A DNA stretch of 26,848 nucleotides from Flavobacteriales bacterium UBA4474 (GTDB lineage Bacteria; Bacteroidota; Bacteroidia; Flavobacteriales_D; Sanyastnellaceae): the NCBI GenBank assembly GCA_002389295.1, contig DGOE01000076.1:8650-35497 (forward strand), given 5' to 3'. Of this stretch, positions 1 to 6,089 are shown in pieces. The notes under the pieces are model-generated. The model saw nothing but the letters and a program-made list of their open reading frames with translations. It did no database searches and was not told the origin of the DNA. Each line of letters opens with the position of its first letter. Position 1 is the stretch's first letter. A program made the translations under genes and the position numbers.

Positions 1-501
1 GACATCATCACGGGCACTTTGGGCAAAGCCCTCGGCGGCGCCATGGGTGGATTCACCACGGGACGCGCAGAAATCATTGAAATGCTGCGCCAGCGAAGCC
101 GGCCATATTTGTTTAGCAACTCTTTGGCCCCAAGCATTGTAGGGGCGAGCATCGAAGTGTTTCGCATGCTGGATGAAACCACGGAGCTGCGGGACCGGTT
201 GGAGGACAATACACGCTACTTCAAGGAGGGGTTGAAGCGCATCGGATTGGATTTCAAAGACGGCGAGAGTGCGATTGTTCCGGTCATGCTTGGAGACGCC
301 AAACTCAGCCAAACGATGGCCAACGCGTTGCTCGAAGAAGGCATCTACGTCATTGGTTTCTTCTATCCTGTCGTGCCAAAAGGCCAAGCGCGCATCAGGG
401 TGCAATTGAGTGCTGCCCATACGCGGGAACACCTGGACAGCGCGCTGGATGCCTTTGCCAAAGTGGGCAAATCACTCGGCGTTGTCAAGGCTTTGGCCTG
501 A
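1..501 (+). CDS. kbl: glycine C-acetyltransferase (2-amino-3-ketobutyrate CoA ligase), 3' part
   Basis: The reading frame is open from base 1, so the 5' part lies outside the window; the 166 visible residues are roughly the C-terminal 40% of a family of about 395 residues. It belongs to the PLP-dependent alpha-oxoamine synthases. The visible start carries the PLP-lysine region TGTLGKALGGAMGG (Lys at residue 9 of the fragment), followed by RSRPYLFSNSLAP and the C-terminal RIRVQLSAAHT block typical of Kbl. The enzyme cleaves 2-amino-3-ketobutyrate with CoA to glycine and acetyl-CoA in threonine catabolism. Related 8-amino-7-oxononanoate synthase and serine palmitoyltransferase share the fold, but the RPYLFSNSLAP segment favours Kbl. 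The stop lies 3 nt before the following oxidase gene, so the two are probably cotranscribed. Confidence 0.85.
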   Translation, partial: DIITGTLGKALGGAMGGFTTGRAEIIEMLRQRSRPYLFSNSLAPSIVGASIEVFRMLDETTELRDRLEDNTRYFKEGLKRIGLDFKDGESAIVPVMLGDAKLSQTMANALLEEGIYVIGFFYPVVPKGQARIRVQLSAAHTREHLDSALDAFAKVGKSLGVVKALA

Positions 502-504
502 CCC

Positions 505-1518
505 ATGCGCCTGCTGATTGTCGGACAGGGGCTCGCGGGCACCCTCATCAGCCACCGCGCCCTGCAATTGGGTTGGGACGCGCATGTGATCGATGCGGGA
601 TTGCCCTCGGCTTCTGCAGTGGCAGCAGGCATGTTCAACCCCATGTCCTTCAGGCGCATTGTCGAGGTTTGGGAGGCGGAAAAACACCTCCGCTGCATGA
701 CTGAGACTTACAGAGATTTGGAGGGTCTGCTTGGGGTTCCCCTTATGCACGCATTGCCTATTCATAAATGCCTTCCCAATGAGGCGTATGCTGCTGAATG
801 GCGAAAAAAGGCACAATCCCTGCATTGGTTGACCCCAGCTACGGACACTCACCTTCAAACCGGGGCCGTTGAGGGCGGCGGTTGGATCGACCTCCCTTTG
901 CTGTTGTCTGCCTGGCGGGAGCGGCTTGCATCAGCAGGCAGGTTTGAGCAACGGCACCTTGCAGCACCGGACAGATCAGCGCTGCAAGCAGGGCAATGGG
1001 ACGCCCTTGTGGATTGCCGAGGCGTGCACATCAAAGAAGACACCGCCCTGACTCCTCTCGATATCCGCGTCAACCGCGGAGAGTTGCTGACCATCTCAGC
1101 TTCTGCACAAGCCGCACCTCCTGGCGATTCCATATTGAATTTTGGAAAGTGGACGATTCCATTGGGCCATGGGACATGGCGATTGGGCGCGAGCTATGAA
1201 TGGAACAGAAACGACCTTGACACCACAGATGCTACGGGGGAACTGCTGATTTCAAAACTCTCCAACCAACTCGGTGCCGACCCCAGCGATTTCAACATTG
1301 AGGCGCACCACGCTGGGCTGCGGCCGGTTTCTCGTGACCGGAGACCCGCCGTTGGCCTGCACCCGGGTGCCCGTCAATGGTATGTATTCAACGGCTTGGG
1401 GACACGGGGCGTTCTGATCGGCCCCCGATGGGCCCGCTATTTGTGTGGCCTTATGGGTGGCAAAAATGCACAAAACACTGTTGTACAGCCTTCCAGACTC
1501 TCCATTCAACATTCTTAA
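505..1518 (+). CDS. FAD-dependent oxidoreductase, DAO (D-amino-acid oxidase/glycine oxidase) family
   Basis: A 337-residue protein with an N-terminal Rossmann dinucleotide-binding motif (LLIVGQGLAG, GxGxxG at residues 7-12, with the ribose-binding acidic residue after VID near residue 31). Its C-terminal block (GLRPVSRDRRPAVG then WYVFNGLGTRGVLIGP) matches the FAD-closing segment of DAO-fold oxidases such as ThiO, DadA and SoxB. No signal peptide or membrane segment is seen, so it is probably cytoplasmic. The substrate cannot be read from the sequence; a primary or secondary amine such as an amino acid is expected for the family. The ATG lies 3 nt after the kbl stop, suggesting cotranscription with a glycine-producing enzyme. 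The stop codon is the first base triplet of an AT-rich dyad. Confidence 0.85.
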   Translation: MRLLIVGQGLAGTLISHRALQLGWDAHVIDAGLPSASAVAAGMFNPMSFRRIVEVWEAEKHLRCMTETYRDLEGLLGVPLMHALPIHKCLPNEAYAAEWRKKAQSLHWLTPATDTHLQTGAVEGGGWIDLPLLLSAWRERLASAGRFEQRHLAAPDRSALQAGQWDALVDCRGVHIKEDTALTPLDIRVNRGELLTISASAQAAPPGDSILNFGKWTIPLGHGTWRLGASYEWNRNDLDTTDATGELLISKLSNQLGADPSDFNIEAHHAGLRPVSRDRRPAVGLHPGARQWYVFNGLGTRGVLIGPRWARYLCGLMGGKNAQNTVVQPSRLSIQHS

Positions 1519-1539
1519 TTTCAATCCTTTTTGAAATTA
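1516..1539. promoter_or_regulatory. perfect dyad TAATTTCAA-N6-TTGAAATTA before the regulator gene
   Basis: A 9-bp perfect inverted repeat with a 6-nt spacer begins at the oxidase stop codon and ends 13 nt before the GbsR-like start at 1553. Its core TTTCAA-N6-TTGAAA (1519-1536) recurs with the same spacing just before the ferritin gene. Size and symmetry suit a dimeric MarR-type repressor, so autoregulation is inferred. It could instead be a weak AU-rich RNA hairpin at the end of the oxidase transcript, but that would not explain the second copy. Confidence 0.5.
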
Positions 1540-1552
1540 CCTTGCCGCCTCC

Positions 1553-2086
1553 ATGTCGGCAAAGGACTTCCCTCTTTCTCCTGCTCGGGCATATTTCCTC
1601 GCCAAATGGCCGGACGTATTGAAACCGTGGTCCTTGCCAAAAGCAGCTGCCCGAATCCACGCCCTGTTGCTGTCCTCCCCCGACGCCATGAGCGCCGATG
1701 ACATCATGGACATGGCCCAATTGAGCAGTGGTTCGACCAGCACCCAATTGCGCTTCTTGATTGAAGTGGGCTTGGTGGACCGTTTGAAAATACTGGGTTC
1801 AAGGAAATCCAGGTACCAAGCCAATCGCGATCCCGCGCGCATCTTCACGTCGTTAGCAGAAGTGCGGCGTCGGGATGCCTTTCAATCCTTGAACAGCATG
1901 GGGCCGGCCATGTCCTCCATCGCAGACCAAGATGACCTCGCTTGGCTCAAAACCGTTTGGCAATTGCAGGCTTTGTCCACGCTAATGGACCAATGGCTGC
2001 ACCTTTGTTCGACAAAAGACCCAGAATGGACCGTCCGCCTTTTGCAGAAGACCATTGAAGAAGCAAACCACAACTCTGATTTGTAG
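1553..2086 (+). CDS. GbsR/MarR-family winged-helix transcriptional regulator
   Basis: A 177-residue cytoplasmic protein. Residues about 30-90 form a MarR-type winged helix-turn-helix: PKAAARIHALLLSSPD, then MSADDIMDMAQLSSGSTSTQLRFLIEVGLVD as the helix-turn-helix (about 46-76), then a basic wing with SRKSRYQAN (about 83-91). The SxGSxSTxLRxLxxxGLV pattern is typical of the GbsR branch in Bacteroidota. The C-terminal half is helical and probably mediates dimerisation. The ligand cannot be predicted. A perfect dyad lies directly upstream and a second identical core lies before the ferritin gene that follows, suggesting the regulator controls itself and ferritin. The exact family name is less certain than the HTH assignment. 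Confidence 0.75.
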   Translation: MSAKDFPLSPARAYFLAKWPDVLKPWSLPKAAARIHALLLSSPDAMSADDIMDMAQLSSGSTSTQLRFLIEVGLVDRLKILGSRKSRYQANRDPARIFTSLAEVRRRDAFQSLNSMGPAMSSIADQDDLAWLKTVWQLQALSTLMDQWLHLCSTKDPEWTVRLLQKTIEEANHNSDL

Positions 2087-2160
2087 AAGTATTATCTATC
2101 TTTAAATCAATTGTTTATATATATTTACCTCAACTGTTTTATTTCAAATTTTATTGAAAA
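2087..2160 (+). promoter_or_regulatory. AT-rich promoter region of the ferritin gene
   Basis: This 74-bp gap is strikingly AT-rich in an otherwise GC-rich window. It contains two sequences one base off the Bacteroidota -7 element TAnnTTTG: TATCTTTA at 2097-2104 and TATATTTA at 2120-2127. I found no convincing -33 element at the usual distance, so the exact promoter is undecided. The stretch just before the start is A-rich (TTGAAAA), as is common before Bacteroidota start codons in place of a Shine-Dalgarno sequence. The TTTCAA-N6-TTGAAA dyad occupies its end. Confidence 0.4.
2142..2159. promoter_or_regulatory. dyad TTTCAA-N6-TTGAAA abutting the ferritin start
   Basis: A perfect 6-bp inverted repeat with a 6-nt spacer (ATTTTA), ending one base before the ferritin start codon. 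It has the same half-sites, orientation and spacing as the core at 1519-1536 before the regulator gene. A protein bound here would lie downstream of the candidate -7 elements and cover the translation start region, which suits repression. Regulation by the adjacent GbsR-like protein is inferred. Confidence 0.5.
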
Positions 2161-2658
2161 GTGATTGATACAGCCATCGAAAAGGCCCTCAATGAGCAGA
2201 TTGAAATGGAAGCGCGGAGCTCTCATTTCTACCTCGCCATGGCCAGCTGGGCCGAAAACCGCGGGCTCAGCGGTACAGCAGCATTTCTTTTCCGCCACAG
2301 CGACGAGGAAAGGCTGCACATGCTCAAACTTGTCCGGTTTGTGAATGAGCGTGGCGGTAAAGCCATTATTCCCCCGCTCGCGTCGCCCACAACAGACTTT
2401 TCTGATCTGCAGTCGATTTTCTCTACCCTGCTGGAACATGAAACCAATGTGACGGCGAGCATCAATGAGGTGGTTGACCTCTGCCTCAAACGCAAGGATT
2501 ACACCACCCACAATTTCATGCAATGGTATGTGGCTGAGCAGATTGAAGAGGAAGCCTTGGCCCGGAACATTCTCGACAAGCTGGCCCTGATTGGATCAGA
2601 CAAGGGTGGATTGTACTTATTCGACCGCGATTTGGAGCAACTCCAAACCGAAGCCTGA
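2161..2658 (+). CDS. ftnA: bacterial non-heme ferritin
   Basis: A 165-residue four-helix-bundle ferritin that stores iron in a 24-subunit cytoplasmic shell. The full ferroxidase set is present at the same numbering as Escherichia coli FtnA: Glu17, Glu50, His53, Glu94, Gln127 and Glu130 (motifs EMEARSSHFY, HSDEERLHM, EHETN, AEQIEEE). Length is normal. The start is GTG: a TGA lies in frame two codons upstream (2155-2157), and beginning at GTG gives the usual N-terminus, whereas the next ATG is at residue 16 and would remove most of helix A. The upstream GbsR-like gene and shared dyad suggest local regulation. The next gene starts 43 nt after the stop. Confidence 0.93.
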   Translation: MIDTAIEKALNEQIEMEARSSHFYLAMASWAENRGLSGTAAFLFRHSDEERLHMLKLVRFVNERGGKAIIPPLASPTTDFSDLQSIFSTLLEHETNVTASINEVVDLCLKRKDYTTHNFMQWYVAEQIEEEALARNILDKLALIGSDKGGLYLFDRDLEQLQTEA

Positions 2659-2701
2659 AGCAAGACCGCTGCAGGTGTATTTTGCAGCAAGGCGATTCTG
2701 T

Positions 2702-3337
2702 ATGCTTGGGTCATTCCTCTCCCTCCGTTCCATTCTGCCGGCTGCAATATTGATGGCATTGCTGGTCGGGGATATGGGGGTGCTCCGGGCTGTGGTTTCT
2801 GACAATGTGGAATCCGCCGGAGTCTCCAATCCCGAGGATCCTGAAATCGACCGGTCACCCATATGGGCCATGGTCTACGGCAAGTACCTGACCTTTTTGG
2901 GACGGGAGATGTTTTGGCCGGATATCGCGCGGCAGGACCGTTTCAGGATTGCTGTTGTCAACTGGCCCGACTTGGCTGAAGACCTGAGCAACAGGTTGGA
3001 CGGGCGTGCCATTGCCGGCATGCCTGTTGAAATTGTGGCCCTGAGCACCAAAAATCTCGCGGGAGAGAAAGGGGATTTCACCCTGCTTTTCGTCGGGGGC
3101 TCCATTGGACCTCAAACCAGGGACGATCTCTCAGCAGCATTGGTGCGGTGGCAGCGCAAGGGTGACAAGTCCGCCCTTGTCATCACCGATGGTGCGCCCA
3201 TGGAAGGTCACGATGTGGTCTTCAAACGCCTGAAGGGTGCGGATGGCCCCACCTTGTGCATTACCCCCGCGTTTCAGTCGTTGCGGTCAAAGTCCTTGGA
3301 ATTGCCGCCCCATTTCCTCAAAAGGCCCTGTCCATGA
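2702..3337 (+). CDS. YfiR-like (DUF4154) secreted protein
   Basis: A 211-residue protein. Residues about 8-24 are hydrophobic (signal peptide or anchor), placing the rest in the periplasm. The body resembles the YfiR/DUF4154 family: an N-terminal GKYLTFLGREMFWP (like the family's KAxYLxxFxxxxxWP, residues 60-73), a strand FRIAVVN, a DFTLLFVGGS strand (about 125-134), SALVITDGAPM (about 157-167) and a C-terminal ITPAFQSLRSKSLELPPHFL. In Pseudomonas, YfiR is a periplasmic repressor of a membrane HAMP-GGDEF enzyme. Here the membrane HAMP protein two genes downstream is a phosphatase, so an analogous periplasmic control role is inferred. The ATG at 2702 was chosen because upstream codons in this frame lie in ferritin. 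The stop overlaps the next start (ATGA). Confidence 0.6.
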   Translation: MLGSFLSLRSILPAAILMALLVGDMGVLRAVVSDNVESAGVSNPEDPEIDRSPIWAMVYGKYLTFLGREMFWPDIARQDRFRIAVVNWPDLAEDLSNRLDGRAIAGMPVEIVALSTKNLAGEKGDFTLLFVGGSIGPQTRDDLSAALVRWQRKGDKSALVITDGAPMEGHDVVFKRLKGADGPTLCITPAFQSLRSKSLELPPHFLKRPCP

Positions 3338-4260
3338 TGGCTGTTTCCCATACCGCCCTTGGCCTTCGCGGCCTGCTGCGCTGGAGCATGTTGCCGCCGC
3401 TGCTGTCTCTGTTGCTGTGTGGCACGCAGGCCTTTGGGCAAGGTCCCTTTACGCGCAGCGCGATCGCACTGGCCAACGAGGGCAAACTCGAGGAGGCCGA
3501 ATACAAGCTGGCTGCAGCCTTCGCATCCGCAGAGTCCGAGGACCCGATGACGTGGTATGTGCATGCCTACGTGCTCAAACAACGCTATGCGCATGAAGGC
3601 AGGCAGCCGAATTCCACCTTGAGGGCGCAGTCCGTGGAAAGCGCCATGACATGCGCATCAAAGGATCCCGAAGGTCAATTGAACAACTGGCTGCATCCCT
3701 TGCTGGAATTTCTGGGAGACAGTTTCTTGGAAGACATGCGCGTGGCGATTGCAGATGTTGCCCCGGATGCGCCGGTTGAAGCGGAAGCGCAATTCAAGTC
3801 CTATGCGGAAATCCAGCAAAAAATCGACCCCAATTGGGACCGCGCGCCGGAATGGGTCTTGTTGCAGCAACAATTGGGAGAGACCGCCATGGCGGAAGCG
3901 GTCCAACAAGAAAAAACCGCTGCCGGACCCTGGTTCGCACTCGGCGTGCACCACTATGCCTTGGCGGCCAATCAGGACCATGACCGGTTCAGATCGCAAT
4001 ACAACCTCGCCGTGCACACGTACAATCAAGGCGTGCGGGAGTTCAAGGCATCAGAGGACGACCTCGATGCCATTGACCAGGCCCTCAATCGTGCGGCTGT
4101 GCATTGGCGTGCCGCAGCCGACCGATTGGAATCGGCCATTGCCTTGGACCAACGAAAGCCCGAAGCCTATGAGGCCCTGGCGATTGTCTCCACCGCCTTG
4201 CTCAATCAGGACCGCATCGAATGGTGCAAGGCCCACATCCAAGAATTGGAAGGGCGCTGA
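3334..4260 (+). CDS. secreted TPR-like helical repeat protein
   Basis: A 308-residue protein starting at the ATG that overlaps the previous stop by 4 nt, which indicates translational coupling. The N-terminus has a signal peptide: basic residues at 12 and 16, hydrophobic core MLPPLLSLLLCG (about 19-30), likely cleavage near AFGQ (33-36). The mature part is mainly helical with TPR-like pairs, such as AIALANEGKLEEAEYKLAAA (about 43-62) and, at the C-terminus, a segment ending in LESAIALDQRKPEAYEALA. No catalytic motif is seen. It is probably a periplasmic scaffold between the YfiR-like protein and the membrane phosphatase, whose gene starts 2 nt after this stop; this role is inferred from context only. 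Confidence 0.7.
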   Translation: MMAVSHTALGLRGLLRWSMLPPLLSLLLCGTQAFGQGPFTRSAIALANEGKLEEAEYKLAAAFASAESEDPMTWYVHAYVLKQRYAHEGRQPNSTLRAQSVESAMTCASKDPEGQLNNWLHPLLEFLGDSFLEDMRVAIADVAPDAPVEAEAQFKSYAEIQQKIDPNWDRAPEWVLLQQQLGETAMAEAVQQEKTAAGPWFALGVHHYALAANQDHDRFRSQYNLAVHTYNQGVREFKASEDDLDAIDQALNRAAVHWRAAADRLESAIALDQRKPEAYEALAIVSTALLNQDRIEWCKAHIQELEGR

Positions 4261-4262
4261 CC

Positions 4263-6089
4263 ATGAGGAAGTGGTATCACTCCATAGGTGCACGCATCTT
4301 TGCCGGGTTTGGTCTCTTCATCACGGCCCTGGCCGTTTTCTTCATTCTGACCGCCCAAACCACGCGGGAACAAGCCCGGCTGCTCGATCAATCGGTGGGC
4401 TTGGACCAGGCCAAAAGTGATGTGGCCAAATTGCTGCAACGGGTGGAAGCCATGCGGGCCTACGCCCTGTTGGCCGCTCGCCTGCCAGAGCCCATTCACC
4501 TGCACGTAGACGCCCACCAATCTCTGGACCGCCTCCAGTCGGGTTTTGCAGAAAAACTCGATGACCTGCGCACCGCAGCTCCAGCACAAGAGGCACTCCA
4601 CGAGCGGTTGTTCCAGCACCACTTGGCCACCGATGCCGTCTTGGATGCGCTTCAGGGCCTGGTGCCTCCAGGTACGCGAAAGGCCGAGCTCGAAGTTGAT
4701 TTCGACCGGCTTTGGAAGGTGGATGAACTGCTGGACAACCCTTTCGAACCGGGGGCAGACCTCACATCTCAGCTCGACTCCCTGGATGCGGGACTGCTCC
4801 AGCTCGAAGCGCATTTTACCGATGCCGCCGGCGTCACGGATGCTGCTGTCGAATCGAGCGGAAGGCGGCTCGACACCCTGGTCCGGTGGATCTCACTCAC
4901 TGTGCTGCTGGCCGGTTTGGCCATCGCCGCAGGCGTCACACGCACCATACGTCAACCCTTGCTCAAAGTCAGGGCGCGCCTCCTCTACCTCTCGCGTGGC
5001 ATCGACCACCCCTTTTCCATGCCCGACAGAAAGGACGAAATCGGTGAGATGGCCGAGGCGTTGGACCGCCTGGCAGAAGGCTTGCGGCGCACGCGAGAAT
5101 TCAGCGCATCCGTGGGCCGGGGGCAGTTCGACGTGCCCTATACCCCGCTGTCGGATGAAGACGTCTTGGGTAAAACCCTGCTGGCCATGCGCGATGACCT
5201 GGCGAGTTATGAGAAGGAAATGGAGGCCAAGGTGGCCGAACGTACGGAAACGCTGTCCAGGCAAACGGCGCAGCTCGAAGCCCAAGGCGAGGAACTCGGT
5301 CGACTCTACAACGACCTCACCTCGAGCATTGACTACGCGCGGCGCATTCAGGGCGCTATTTTGCCGAGTGAGGCCAACCGCAAGAGCATCTTCGATCGGC
5401 ACTTCGTGCTCTACATGCCACGCGATGGCGTCAGCGGAGACTTCCCTTGGTTCCACAAGCTGGACGCGTGGCGCATGTTTGCCGCGGTCGATTGTACGGG
5501 TCACGGTGTGCCTGGCGCCTTCATGAGCCTCTTGGGGCACAACGCCCTGCAGCACATTGGAAAAGTCTATACCCAACCTGGCAAGATCTTGGACCGCCTC
5601 AATGAACTGGCGCGGAACGTTCTCCACCGTGGAGCGGACAGCGGATTGGACGCAGAGCACCAGGTTCCAGACGGTATGGACATCGGCCTGGTTTCCATCA
5701 ACCTCGAAGAGGGCGTGGTAGAATATGCCGGTGCCAATTCACCCGGCTACCTCGTTAGGGATGGCGAAGTCACGGAACTGAGACCAGACAAGCGGGCCAT
5801 CGCGAGCTTTGAGCCTGGCACCCACCGCTACGAAACGCACCGGATGGAACTCCAGGATGGCGACATGATCTACTGCGCTTCGGACGGGTATGCCGATCAA
5901 TTTGGCGGACCAAAGGGGCGCAAATTCATGCGCAAACGTTTCAGGGAAATGCTCGCTGAGCTGTCCTTGATGGGGGTCGATGAGCAGGAGAAGCTCTTGC
6001 ACGCGCGCATAGAATCGTGGCGGAAGGAGGCGCAGGAGGAGCAGGTGGACGACATCTTGGTCTGCGGCGTCCGCATCAGGCTCGGATGA
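4263..6089 (+). CDS. membrane sensor phosphatase: periplasmic domain, HAMP, coiled coil, SpoIIE/PP2C
   Basis: A 608-residue protein. One transmembrane segment lies at about residues 11-31 and a second at about 205-225, enclosing a helical periplasmic sensor of about 170 residues. A HAMP-like linker (about 228-280, with DRKDEIGEMAEALDRLAEGL) and a coiled coil (about 305-350) follow. The C-terminal half is a SpoIIE-type PP2C Ser/Thr phosphatase with its metal-binding acids: SGDF (Asp393), AVDCTGHGVPGAF (Asp410), SDGYADQFGG (Asp541) and DDI (596-598). Such enzymes usually dephosphorylate anti-sigma-factor antagonists or other regulators; no such partner is encoded nearby. The start follows the TPR gene by 2 nt, and the stop overlaps the CLC start by 4 nt. 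Control by the YfiR-like protein upstream is inferred. Confidence 0.92.
   Translation: MRKWYHSIGARIFAGFGLFITALAVFFILTAQTTREQARLLDQSVGLDQAKSDVAKLLQRVEAMRAYALLAARLPEPIHLHVDAHQSLDRLQSGFAEKLDDLRTAAPAQEALHERLFQHHLATDAVLDALQGLVPPGTRKAELEVDFDRLWKVDELLDNPFEPGADLTSQLDSLDAGLLQLEAHFTDAAGVTDAAVESSGRRLDTLVRWISLTVLLAGLAIAAGVTRTIRQPLLKVRARLLYLSRGIDHPFSMPDRKDEIGEMAEALDRLAEGLRRTREFSASVGRGQFDVPYTPLSDEDVLGKTLLAMRDDLASYEKEMEAKVAERTETLSRQTAQLEAQGEELGRLYNDLTSSIDYARRIQGAILPSEANRKSIFDRHFVLYMPRDGVSGDFPWFHKLDAWRMFAAVDCTGHGVPGAFMSLLGHNALQHIGKVYTQPGKILDRLNELARNVLHRGADSGLDAEHQVPDGMDIGLVSINLEEGVVEYAGANSPGYLVRDGEVTELRPDKRAIASFEPGTHRYETHRMELQDGDMIYCASDGYADQFGGPKGRKFMRKRFREMLAELSLMGVDEQEKLLHARIESWRKEAQEEQVDDILVCGVRIRLG

Noticed and set aside
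2668..2688. GCTGCA/TGCAGC inverted repeat between ferritin and the YfiR-like gene
   Set aside because: A 6-bp stem with a 9-nt loop and no T-tract; too weak to call a terminator.
2591..2701. Upstream extension of the YfiR-like gene
   Set aside because: Mostly inside the ferritin 3' end in another frame and not signal-like; ATG 2702 gives a proper N-terminus.
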